Shown here one piece after another: positions 46,601 through 54,500 of a stretch of DNA of 64,000 nt. The notes under the pieces were generated by a model. The model saw only the letters and a list, made by a program, of their open reading frames with translations. It was not told the origin of the DNA and searched no databases. The number at the start of each line of letters is the position of its first letter. The first letter of the stretch is position 1. Position numbers and translations under genes: made by a program. Source of the stretch: Xiphias gladius (Eukaryota; Chordata; Actinopteri; Istiophoriformes; Xiphiidae); contig NC_053403.1 of assembly GCF_016859285.1 (NCBI RefSeq), forward strand, positions 684,948-748,947. Direction: 5' to 3'.

Positions 46601-48981
46601 ACAAGTAAAAGTCCTACATTCAAATTCAAGTGTCCACGTCAAAATATACCTAAAGTGCCAAAAGTAAAAGAACTTGTTATGCAGAATGGAAACTGTGTTA
46701 TCGATGCATCGACGTGTTCATCACTTTAAAGGTGGAGCTGATTTTAATCCATCTACAGCAGTACATCATAATTTATTTGTTAAATATATTTAGTAATAAT
46801 CAGAATCAGAATCTTCACGTTGAGCAGTAAAAGGAAAAGAATTTCCCTCTGAAATGTGGAGTAAAAGAGGAAAGTCGCTGAAAACTGAAACACTCAAGTA
46901 CAGTACAAGTCCCTCAAAATAGTAAGTGAATGGACTGAGTTAGTCCACAGCCCCGGTTTCAGAGGTTTTTCTTTAGACCTCTCTTTTGTAACAGGCTGTG
47001 AACATTTCCCGTCTCCTGCCGCAGGTTCTGGACATGCGTCACATTGAGAGTCAGGTGCTGCACGAGGAAGCAGCCAGCGAGCAAGGCAGCATCGTTGGTG
47101 GTCACACCGAAGCAGGGAGACGAGCTGTGGCTCCGCCTCACGCCGGCGCCGCCAACGCGGACGCTTCGCCCATGTACAGCTTCAACCTGAGCTTCGAGGA
47201 GCTGAGCACCGTGGGGCTGGACGAGCCAACGCGACACGGGAACATGCAGTGGATGGTAAGATGATGATAAGTACACCAACACACTCACAGCAAGGACGAC
47301 CCCTGACCTTTACTGCAGTGGAACTTAACAGGTGCGTAGTTGAGATCCAATTGACGGTGAGTGCGAGGATGGTTTTGGTCCGACCCACGAGTCCATTCCT
47401 GACTCCGCCACAGTATCAGACAGTTTTTCACCAGAGCTGTGTCTGAACGAGATGTTCCTGTTGAACATCTTAAAGTGTTTGTCATGTTTTACCGCGATGA
47501 GGCAGGCATCTGAAGACCTGGACACATAAAACCAAAACTACCTGACTGCAGAGATACCACCGGAGGAAACCCAAAATCTCAGACAATAGTTAGTTTTGTA
47601 TCACAAGAGTCGGTCGAGTGATATTTAATGAAATGCACTGATATTAAATCGCGTCTTTGTTGGAAATGAAAATCGGCGTGTTCCTGTTGTTACCTGTTGG
47701 GTTACAGTCAGGCGAAGAGCTCTTACTGTTGAGGGTTTTGAGTTAAAGACTCCGAGATAACAGAAAACTCTTGGTCTGGCCTCTGTCTGTCCTCAGGGTG
47801 GAGCTCATCGAACCGCCAGCATGACCAGCCTGAACTCCCAGGAGTCGTCCAACGACATCGCCAAGCTGACGGACAAGCAGCAGGCCGAGTACCGCAACGC
47901 CTACCAGGAGTACATCGCTCAGATGGCCCAGCTGGAGATGGGCGGCGGTGGCGGAGAGAAGCCCGTCCAACCGCAGCCGGGGCAGTTCATGACATCATCG
48001 TCTGAGGACAAGAGCAAGGACGGCGCTGAGCAGGATGGACGCAAACCCTTCATCAAGAGGAGCGGCAGCAAGACGGCAGCGGACAGCGCCGACTTCGCTT
48101 CCAACGGCGACGCCCTCGACCCCATCACAGAGGAGGACGAGAAGGGCGAGCACGGATCCTCCAAGTCCCTGCTGACCCGCAAAACCTCGGCCGAAAGGGG
48201 CGGGCTGTTCCAGGGCGCCGCCGACCTGAAGCTGAAGACCGGTGGAGGGCTGCGCTACCAGAAGCTGACCAGCGACGATGAAGAGTCAGAGGAGTCAGAC
48301 AACGCCCCCCTGCTGAAAGACGGCAAGAAGGTGGGCGACACCAAACTGCCCGCTGGCTCGCTGGCGCTGAAGGGGAAGGACTACCTGTCGGACGCCATGC
48401 TGGACAAGAAGGACTCGTCCGACTCCGGCGTGCGCTCCAACGAGAGTTCGCCCAACCACTCGCTGCAGGACGAGGAGGCGGACCTGTCGCAGCTGGAGAG
48501 GGCCAACCTGATCGAGCTGGACGAGGAGAGCTTGGCCAGGAAGCGAGGCCTCCCCAGCAGCCTGAGCGGCCTCCAGGACCCGGCCGTCGCCCGCATGTCC
48601 ATCTGCTCCGAGGACCAGTGCAGCCTGCTGGCCAGCAGCCCCGAGGAGAGCTGGCCCTCGTCCAAGACCTACAACCTGAACCGCACGCCGAGCAACGTGA
48701 CGCTCAACAACAACACCAACGCCCAGCAGGGCAACCGCCCCCACCAGCCTGCAGAGGGCTCCACCTCCTCCAACCCCAGCTCCTCGTCCTCCGTCATCAT
48801 CTCCCCGAGCTCCGGGACCACCGGCAACGCCGGGACCACCACCACCAGGCCGGGGCCGAACAACGAGAACGTCCGGGTGGTTCACCTGAAGAGGGGCCTG
48901 AAACCTGGAGACCCACCGGAGATCTGCACCGTGTCCTCCGACACCGTCAGCTTCGGCGAGGAGCGCGAGAGCATCCTGTGA
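25535..48981 (+). CDS. kidins220: Kinase D-interacting substrate of 220 kDa (ARMS) scaffold protein, 29 coding exons
   Basis: KIDINS220/ARMS is a membrane scaffold for Trk, p75NTR and ephrin receptors that feeds CRKL-Rap1-MAPK signalling. Coding exons: 25535-25666, 25969-26067, 26452-26550, 27795-27893, 28144-28245, 28512-28610, 28736-28933, 29820-29918, 30086-30184, 30391-30489, 31506-31683, 33072-33236, 33319-33498, 33595-33760, 34667-34818, 34906-35195, 35509-35649, 37164-37401, 37836-37924 (or from 37833), 38478-38622, 40222-40384, 40887-41065, 41295-41530, 42807-42926, 44153-44182 (microexon, tentative), 45707-45844, 46019-46117, 47025-47255, 47797-48981. Phases agree at every junction and give about 1749 aa, against about 1770 in human. 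Similarity to the mammalian protein runs from the VEEEN N-terminal motif to the terminal ESIL. The N-terminal dozen residues differ from mammals. The human proline/serine segment before the SAM-like domain is shorter here. The start ATG lies 2 bp inside an acceptor (GACTGCAG, 25532). Confidence 0.96.
26551..27794. other. KIDINS220 intron 4, no gene
   Basis: A-rich, repeat-decayed sequence (A runs near 26717, 26756 and 26819). A 90-codon minus-strand frame at 27014-27286 has no recognisable domain and no splice context, so it is not called. Confidence 0.45.
28471..28507. repeat. (GT)n microsatellite abutting an ankyrin-exon acceptor
   Basis: About 18 GT units are followed by ACAG and the exon starting at 28512. 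The GT tract occupies the place of the usual polypyrimidine tract. Confidence 0.97.
29791..29814. repeat. (GT)12 microsatellite abutting an ankyrin-exon acceptor
   Basis: Twelve GT units are followed by TACAG and the exon starting at 29820. This is the same arrangement as at 28471-28507; a shorter (GT)7 sits before the exon at 26452. Confidence 0.97.
30490..33071. other. KIDINS220 introns around exon 31506-31683, no other gene
   Basis: 30490-31505 carries ATCGATTAATC-family remnants (about 30690-30990). 31684-33071 holds (CA)n at 32883-32908 and a tandem 17-bp duplication (GTTAAAATAATAACTGT type) at about 32928-32960. No coding sequence besides the KIDINS220 exon is seen. Confidence 0.45.
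34824..34839. repeat. (CA)8 directly after a donor site
   Basis: The CA tract begins 5 nt after the GT of the donor of exon 34667-34818. CA repeats just downstream of donors are known hnRNP L targets; an effect here is inference. Confidence 0.9.
35740..35915. repeat. Low-complexity ATTATTAGT tract in KIDINS220 intron
   Basis: Irregular repetition of TTATTA, TTAGTCTTATTA and similar units, directly upstream of more ordinary intron sequence. No gene. Confidence 0.7.
36343..37060 (-). mobile_element. Truncated Tc1/mariner transposon relic in KIDINS220 intron
   Basis: After a TA dinucleotide (36341-36342) the sequence begins with the typical terminal repeat start (CAGTTCATTCGGAAAGTA followed by an AGACTCC motif). 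It then runs through recognisable minus-strand transposase sequence, for example GCCACTCCTGCGTTGTCTTG, GGACCAGGTTTTCATTAAGG and CTGTCTGGCCACGCTGCCAT. The right part and the second terminal repeat are missing after about 37060, and all frames are broken. It ends about 100 bp before the acceptor at 37163. Confidence 0.85.
37625..37688. repeat. (CA)n microsatellite
   Basis: About 30 CA units with one G interruption, in the intron before the tandem-acceptor exon at 37833/37836. Confidence 0.97.
37805..37835 (+). promoter_or_regulatory. kidins220: (TGTC)n polypyrimidine tract with tandem NAGNAG acceptor
   Basis: Six to seven TGTC units form the polypyrimidine tract and end in CAGCAG. Both AGs (37831-37832 and 37834-37835) keep the phase-1 reading frame: the distal one gives Gly-Trp-His and the proximal one adds an Ala. 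This is a classic NAGNAG acceptor with a single-residue outcome. Confidence 0.75.
38755..38940 (+). mobile_element. LINE reverse-transcriptase C-terminal remnant
   Basis: A decayed + frame reads [11 protein letters not shown] then, after a gap and an A-rich insertion, [16 protein letters not shown] and a stop. This matches the conserved FLGV(I/T)(L/I)D region and the following helix of non-LTR retrotransposon reverse transcriptases. It is 5'-truncated and dead. Confidence 0.6.
38988..39122 (-). mobile_element. tRNA-derived SINE fragment
   Basis: Read on the minus strand it starts TCTCAGGTGCTAGAGCGGGT (A-box region) and reaches GGTTGGCGGTTCCATCCCC (B-box region), then the GGCAAGACACCGAGCCC body segment. 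I recognise this order from widespread fish SINEs. Confidence 0.75.
41531..42806. other. KIDINS220 intron, no gene
   Basis: No recognisable element besides short low-complexity runs. Frames here are not bounded by splice signals. Confidence 0.4.
43500..44045. mobile_element. Fragments of two dispersed teleost repeats in KIDINS220 intron
   Basis: 43505-43760 carries a decayed copy of the ATCGATTAATCTGC family (for example GAATAATCTGCCGGTTATTT). 43930-44045 carries the terminus of the AAGTACTTGAG repeat family (TACTCAAGTACAACACTTGA, then TTGTTACTTTCCACCGCC). Neither encodes protein. Confidence 0.55.
44131..44182 (+). CDS. kidins220: Candidate 30-nt KIDINS220 microexon with (CTGT)n acceptor tract
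   Basis: A (CTGT)5 tract ends in GCAG (44152). The next 30 nt (44153-44182) are open and encode [10 protein letters not shown], followed by the donor GTATTG. Entry and exit are phase 0, so the ten residues can be included or skipped. The text resembles the mammalian SVKTSLPRDQ region at the same place in the protein. Support is moderate because the exon is tiny. Confidence 0.5.
44219..44280. repeat. (CCTT)n tract
   Basis: About 15 imperfect CTTC units in KIDINS220 intron, 37 bp after the candidate microexon. Confidence 0.95.
44338..44364 (+). promoter_or_regulatory. ZNF143/Staf-type motif in KIDINS220 intron
   Basis: The sequence ACTACATCTCCCAGCATGCA followed by CCTTGCC is a close match, one or two mismatches, to the long ACTACAATTCCCAGCATGC element bound by ZNF143. 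It lies in an intron, about 24 kb from the KIDINS220 CpG island. Confidence 0.55.
44468..44493. repeat. (CA)13 microsatellite
   Basis: Pure CA tract preceded by a C run, in KIDINS220 intron. Confidence 0.97.
44494..45706. other. KIDINS220 intron, dispersed repeat only
   Basis: A copy of the ATCGATTAATCTGC family lies at about 44710-44965 (GATTAATCTGCTGACTATTT). The remainder shows nothing coding before the acceptor at 45706. Confidence 0.5.
45707..47255 (+). other. kidins220: KIDINS220 SAM-like domain exons
   Basis: Exons 45707-45844, 46019-46117 and 47025-47255 encode a compact helical region: [37 protein letters not shown] and [10 protein letters not shown]. It matches the SAM-like region of mammalian KIDINS220 nearly residue for residue, followed by a low-conservation linker and the [15 protein letters not shown] motif. 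Confidence 0.88.
46118..47024. mobile_element. KIDINS220 intron with a near-complete copy of the AAGTAAAAG repeat family
   Basis: From about 46553 to 46940 the sequence follows a common percomorph interspersed repeat: GGTGGCGGAAGAAGTACTGA, ACAAGTAAAAGTCCTACATTC, then TATGCAGAATGG and a closing ACTCAAGTACAGTACAAGT. It has no coding capacity. A partial copy lies at about 51150-51400. Confidence 0.65.
47797..48981 (+). other. kidins220: KIDINS220 terminal coding exon with PDZ-binding C-terminus
   Basis: The largest exon (394 codons plus stop) is GC-rich and encodes the acidic, serine-rich cytoplasmic tail. Conserved islands include [57 protein letters not shown] and ARMSICSED. The last residues are GEERESIL, preserving the C-terminal PDZ ligand (ESIL). 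A teleost-specific Ser/Asn/Thr-rich low-complexity insert precedes the end. The overlapping minus-strand frame of 196 codons (48295-48885) is a shadow. Confidence 0.93.
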
Positions 48982-51100
48982 CCTCGTAGAGATGAGGAGA
49001 GCGCTGAGGGTCCGGCAGCGGCCGCCCTTCTACCTTGCGATCCGATCGGAGGCTTCCAGTGAAGAGTGAAAACAGTCCTTCCGAAGTTTGAAAATTGGTC
49101 GGTAAGACGTTCGACGGGTCACGGAGACAGACGTCTGCGTCGGTCTGGCTAAAATTTAAAGTTTGACCGTGGATAACAGGACTGAGACTCAAAAAGCTGT
49201 GAGAGGTGAAGGGCGGCTGCTGGTGGACTGGTAGTGTTAGTCTGTAGTGTGACGATCCGTCAGTAACTCGGTGGTGTTAGATGCATGCTCAGCCGTAGGC
49301 AGTAGACGAACCTGACCTGTTGTTGTTGTTGTTGTTGTTGTGACCTTCCTCTTGTATCATGACTCATTTCTCACATAGTTGTTCGTTGCCTGCAGATGTT
49401 TACAATATTTATTACCATTATTGTTATTTATTACTGTCCCTACTAAGAAAGCAGGGTCCAAGCATCAGACACGAAGCAGAGGTGAAGATGCAAACATTTA
49501 CAAAACGTTACCGTCCCTAACGAACCTCTGGTTTTAATTAGACTCGCAAGCACCGGAGCTGAAGGTGCACTGACCTGGGGGGGTCCACGACACCTCCCGG
49601 AGGCCTCTCTGAGCAGGCACCGTGAACATGTTAGATCTTCAAAAATGTGAAACGTCGTTGGACTTTCACCCAAGAACGTCTGCCGGTGCTGGTGCTTGGA
49701 CTCGTAGCCAGATGTTTGTCGTGATCAGAGGAGACGCAGTGAAGCCGAACCATGTGCTGCTGCTGCTGCTGGAGATTCACACACACTGAAAACTGAGTTG
49801 TCGGTAGTTTCTTCCTTTTAACTGCAGAAAGCCGCGGTGATGGGTTTAATTTGAAAAATCTATGTTTTTAAAGACTGAAAAAGACCAAAACAACCAATTT
49901 CGGCTGTGAAGAGAAAAGATTTGAAAGAGAATTAAAAAGGAAAATTAATGACGGGAAACTGAACTCTTTTCAGACTGACTCCAGATAAGTTCAGTGTGTG
50001 AGAAGCTCCGTTAATGTGTCAGGGATCAGTTGTAACTCGATGGGTTTAGTGTTTTTATTTGTAGAGACAGGAAGTTGTTTCCAGCTTCCTGTCGTATTTA
50101 AATCCCGAGCAAATGAACAAACTAGTGTTCGTGTTTCACCGTGGTGGAGTTTTGTGGTCGAGTCAGAGCTGATACTGAGAACCGCGTCGACTGGAGCTGC
50201 AACGATCAGGCGAACGAAAATTCAGCAGCAACTCTTTTGGCCATTGATTGTTTTTCAAGCAAAAATAGCAAAAACGAGCAGGTTCCAGCTGCTCAAAGGT
50301 GAGAGTTCACTGCTGTTCTTGGTTCCTCACCACAGGAAACTGAATATTTTTGGGTCTTGGACTGTGGGACTTGACGTGATGATGAGTTATCACAGTTTTC
50401 CGATGATTAATTGATCATTTAAGGAAACAAACGGAAGATAAACGGCTGAAAGAAAATAATCATTCGGTTCAGCCCTAGCTGACTCTGTCTGTTGATGGAA
50501 GCCAGCAGCGGCTTCACATCACTGATTTGTCCCGTTAACTCATTTTCAAATTCAATGTTTGTTCTTCCAGCCTTTTGGGAAATGGTGTCATTTTTCTTAA
50601 ATTTGTCAGTGAACTCCAGGAATTTTAGCGTCGACACTGAAACGTTCTGGTTCTGTGTCTTGAAAATGATGATTTTAAATGAAAACTCTGGTGGAAGGTT
50701 TTCAAATCAGTGTCAAACTGAAAGTGAATTAAAGCGTAAAAGGAACAAAGTTCATCCTGTGGGTCCAATTGTCTCCACAACTAAACCCGGGCCGATGCCG
50801 GACCAGAAACCAGCCGCTAACTGAGGAGGAGGCAGAGACGCGTCGGAGCTCGGTATCAGATCTGAGTGTGTTGTCTGTGAGCTCACGCTGCACGAAGCTG
50901 CACGAAGCTGCATGTTGATGTTCAAGCTGCTTTACTGTTTTTCAGTGTTGTAGGTGGTGTGTTGGTCGTCTCAGTGCTCTCCACGTTAACATCTGTAATC
51001 ACCTTTAACATCTGTAATCGTGTGACTCGTGGTCTGAAGGGGAGTTGAAGCGAGTTTCTGTCCTGCACTCAAACCTAAATAAACAAACTGGATGTTGAAC
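48982..51100 (+). other. kidins220: Probable KIDINS220 3' UTR
   Basis: No coding sequence follows the stop. It contains a (TTG)7 tract (49319-49341), a (CTG)5 near 49751 and a full ATCGATTAATC-family copy (about 50190-50478, ending TTCAGCCCTA). The first well-placed polyadenylation signal AATAAA is at 51078-51083, with GT-rich sequence 25-40 nt later, giving a 3' UTR of about 2.1 kb. Confidence 0.5.
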
Positions 51101-51765
51101 GTTGACGCTTGTTGTTACTTGTTTTTATTGATCTGGTTTTCAAACGCGGGTTAAGAGAAGTATTCAGATTGTTTACTTCATTTAAAAAGTGTAAAAATAC
51201 TCCATTACAAGTAAAAGGTCCTGCACTCAAAATCCTACCAAAGTAAAAGCACAGAAGTATCATCAGCTAAATGTGCTGAAAGTTGAGGGATAGTGTTGTT
51301 TTATAGAGAAGTTACTGTCGATGCAGTCGTCAAGGCGGAGCTGATTTTCAGTGGTGACAAGTAACTAAGTACATTTGCTCAAGTAAACATTTGAAATATA
51401 CTTTATTTGATGCTTTTTGGTTGCAGATTCAGATGAATACAAAATATAACAAACACAGGACGAGGTGTTCTGATGATATAGAGAAAACTTTGTTGCTCCC
51501 AGGGGCAGTTTATTAAAATCACCAGCTGCAACATTAGAGGGACGAACACATTCATGCATCAATAGTTACCATCGACATACAATTATTCAGAAATGACTCC
51601 TTCTGCATAATTGTACTTTAAGTATGATACTATGATATTTTGGTCTTTTCTTGAGACTAAAACTTCTCCTTTGTAAAAACACTGACGACAACTTTTAATT
51701 TACTGAAGCATTTTTTTTTAATCTTCAGTCTGGAGATAAAAAAAATACTTTAGATAAATAATATG

Positions 51766-51798
<33 letters not shown>

Positions 51799-53110
51799 GA
51801 TGCTCACGACACTAAGTTAAAGGTTTACGTCTATTTTCAGTGTTTTACAGTTCAAACTTGAATTCAGAACAGGAAACACAGAGGCACCACTCCGGCTCAC
51901 ACTTTCTCCCGTCACAATAAAGGTCCTCTAAGCTTTCAGAATAAGAGTCCAGGACTTCCTGTCAGAGCCTGAGGTCACCTATGATTCATATCTGCAGGAA
52001 AGCTCCTGAAGAAAATGAGTCAAAAAAAACCAAAACATACTTGACCTGCACAGACCTGCGCTTCCTGCGGGATGTTCACAAGACGACAAAACAGAAGCAG
52101 CAACACTCAGCAGATGTGGAGAAAAGTTATTCTGTTTTCACATTAGAAACAATAAGGACCTGATAATAACTAAGATCACAGTGAAGACGTCGAGGAACTA
52201 AAAGCAGCAATATTTCTTCTGACTTTTACTTTGAAGAGCCAGAGAGATCAATGCTTCAGTCTGGAGTTTAAATCTTAAAAATTAGAGATAAATATTATTT
52301 CCCACCTTTTAGTTGAAGTTCAGACTTTTGTTCAAATGAGCCAAAGTTAAATATTCAACCTGTAATTATAAAAGTGCCCTATTTTCCTTATAATGTAAAA
52401 GTCTTCAGAACTATTGAAAATGTGTGATGGTTGGATAATTTTGTTTTACAGAATGTGTTGGAGTAGAAAGGATTTTTCCACAAAAAAAACAACAAAGATA
52501 AATAAGAACACTATAGATTTTAAAAGGGGACTTAAAGCAGCAGCATTTCTCCAGACTTTTACTTTGGCAGAATTCAGGTTGGAAAAATTTCAAATCTGAT
52601 TCATTTTGAGCCAAAAATTATTTAATGGATCTAATATGTTGGAAAATGATGAACTACCACAATAAAGTTTCATTTACTAGCTGAGTGTCAATGTGTCTGA
52701 GTTTTTGTCTTATTTTGATCATCAAGCAGGAAGTGAAGTACAACAGACAGGAAGTTAAAGGTGCGCTGACGTCCGCAACAAAGCCTCAGCTCCTGTTTAC
52801 ATCTGGAGTCTAAACATCGGAGTTTAACCGATTTAATCCAGACTTGATCCAAACCAGAGCTGGAATCAAAAATTCTGATTTTAGCTGCCAGATGTTTCTG
52901 TGATGAGATTCAAACAAACGCGAGCTCATCTGTCCGAAGAGTCTCAGTCACCCAGTTCGGATAAGACCTGCAGAAAGGCTGCGTCGAGGTCCTGGTGAAA
53001 ACCAAAATCATCCCACGGTGGTAAAATAAAAAAAGGGGACGAGTCTGAAACTCTGGTTCTTTCAAACACCTGTAAGAGAAAAGAGTTTCACCACCGTGTG
53101 GCTGCAGAGC
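51101..53110. other. Intergenic DNA between KIDINS220 and the ID gene
   Basis: The two genes converge here. It contains a partial AAGTAAAAG-family repeat (about 51150-51400) and (ATC)11 at 51766-51798. The remainder is AT-rich with no coding support. Confidence 0.5.
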
Positions 53111-53120
53111 TCCCCAGACT

Positions 53121-53126
53121 TTTAAT
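53121..53126 (-). terminator. id2: Possible polyadenylation signal (ATTAAA) of the ID gene
   Basis: On the minus strand ATTAAA lies about 105 nt past the stop codon at 53232. No canonical AATAAA is found between the stop and this point. The 3' UTR would be short, so a more distal site remains possible. Confidence 0.3.
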
Positions 53127-53198
53127 GTGAAGGGACAGAAACTAATCCTTTTTATCTATCATCAAATCGAATATTTATAAAATCAAATCGGAGGGAAG

Positions 53199-53224
53199 GT
53201 GTGTGTGTGTGTGTGTGTGTGTGT
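53199..53224. repeat. (GT)13 microsatellite just past the ID stop codon
   Basis: Pure dinucleotide tract 8 nt beyond the minus-strand stop, so it reads (AC)n in the ID transcript 3' UTR. Confidence 0.95.
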
Positions 53225-53231
53225 CACCGTG

Positions 53232-54189
53232 TCAGCGCAGCAGCGTCCAGCCTTCCTCCACCTCTGGATCTTTTTGGGTGAAATCACTGGACTGCGGAGA
53301 CAGAGAGAAGAAGCAGAAGGTCAAAGGTTAAGTCCTCCCGGCGCAGTGACAGAGGACACGACCCCAGCTCAAAGACAAATAATCTGCTCTCAGACCCCGT
53401 CACCGGGTCTAGACCTCCGCACGTACAAGGGTCAGACTCTGCCGAGGACCCCGGGGCCCTGGAGAACCAGGTTTTTATTTCCACCGTGTTCCGGTAGAGT
53501 TTGGCACAAAAAAAAAAAAAAACTTCTCCTTCATCCAACGCTAAAGCCAGGAAACCAAAACATAAAATATAAACTCAATAAAAGAAGGTGAAGGAGTTTG
53601 AGCGTATTTTTGTTTGTGTGTTTTATAAAGTCAGTGGATTCATCATCAGTAAATCCAACAGTGTGGAAAATCCATCTGAAGAAAACTCGAGTTAAACGGA
53701 AGCAGACACGCAAAAGCTGATCAGCTGTCAATACCTGATCAATAAGCAGATGAGCTTCAGCTGCTTCACCACCCTGTCTCCTACCTGGCAGGTGCGGGTC
53801 CTGACGCCGGGGCTGTGGCCGCTCTCTGGCCGCTGTCGGTGCTGTTTTTCCCGCTGTGGCTCTCCTGGGTCTCTGGGCGGGCAGGAGGCGTCTAACTCGG
53901 TCTGCAGGTCCAGGATGTAGTCGATGACATGCTGCAGGATCTCCACCCTGCTGGCGGCCCGTCCGGGCGGCAGACCGGGCACCAGCTGCCGCAGCAGCCG
54001 GTAACACAGGTTCATGTCCTGCAGCAGGACGACCGGGACCCGCGGGTCCTCCGCCACCGCCGCCGACGGGCTCTTGTTCCGGGAGAAGCCCGGTAGATGG
54101 CCGCAGATGCCCCGGCTTCTCGGGGTCGGGGCGCCGCTGGTCCTCCTCCCCCTCCTGCCCGCCGACAGCGCCGGACTCCCGGCTCTCAT
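53232..54189 (-). CDS. id2: ID-family dominant-negative helix-loop-helix protein, ID2 by synteny, 2 coding exons
   Basis: ID proteins have an HLH but no basic region and sequester E proteins, blocking bHLH-driven differentiation. Exon 1 is 54189-53785 (135 codons) and ends CAG/GTAGGA. Exon 2 is 53291-53232 (19 codons plus stop) after a strong acceptor (CTCTCTGTCTCCGCAG). Both junctions are phase 0, giving 154 aa. The HLH reads [20 protein letters not shown], loop, then [20 protein letters not shown]; helix 2 is the ID hallmark. The start MRAGSP parallels MKAFSP and keeps the Ser-Pro site, and the SRNKSP motif parallels SRSKTP of ID2. The intron position (late, after a Gln) is family-typical. 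The loop and the C-terminal third, normally RTPLTTLNTD, are not conserved, so the copy is strongly diverged. ID1 cannot be excluded by sequence alone; the MBOAT2-KIDINS220-ID2 order argues for ID2. Confidence 0.88.
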
Positions 54190-54364
54190 GCCGGCTGTCG
54201 GACGGTGAGCACCTGAGCCGAAGCACCGGGTAAAACCTGCAAATACCGGTCCGACCGAGGAGGAACGCTGACAGACCCCCGGAGGTGGCGGGGCAACATC
54301 AGCAAATCCCGACTAGCCTGCAGGGACCGAGACGACCGAGACCGGAGACGGCTGAGGAGAGATT

Positions 54365-54500
54365 GACTCACGCTCTTATAGCGGCGCTGCAGTCTGAGCC
54401 GACCGCTCATTGGCTCTTACCGGACGTCAATCATCTTTTCAAGCGAGCCGATTGGTCCCCGCGAGCGCGTGAGTCCGACAGGTCACCTGTCACCTGTCTG
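54365..54500 (-). promoter_or_regulatory. id2: Core promoter of the ID gene: TATA, two CCAAT boxes, CRE and twin E-boxes
   Basis: On the minus strand: TATAAGAG (54380-54373), about 185 bp before the start codon; CCAAT boxes at 54413-54409 and 54455-54451; a CRE-like GACGTCA on the + strand at 54423-54429; and two adjacent CACCTG E-boxes on the + strand at 54484-54489 and 54491-54496. Spacing of TATA, CCAAT and CRE is that of a compact inducible promoter, in keeping with ID genes as immediate responders. Predicted start near 54345. Confidence 0.65.

Noticed and set aside
48295..48885. 196-codon minus-strand frame
   Set aside because: It is a mirror of the GC-rich KIDINS220 terminal exon, with no start context or domain.
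47821..48981. Long + frame read as a separate single-exon gene
   Set aside because: It is the last coding exon of KIDINS220; the frame extends upstream to the acceptor at 47796 and matches the KIDINS220 tail.
53531..54226. 231-codon minus-strand frame overlapping the ID gene
   Set aside because: It begins at GTG, not ATG, runs in a different frame through ID exon 1 and the intron, and has no domain. The ID frame has the HLH and the splice structure.
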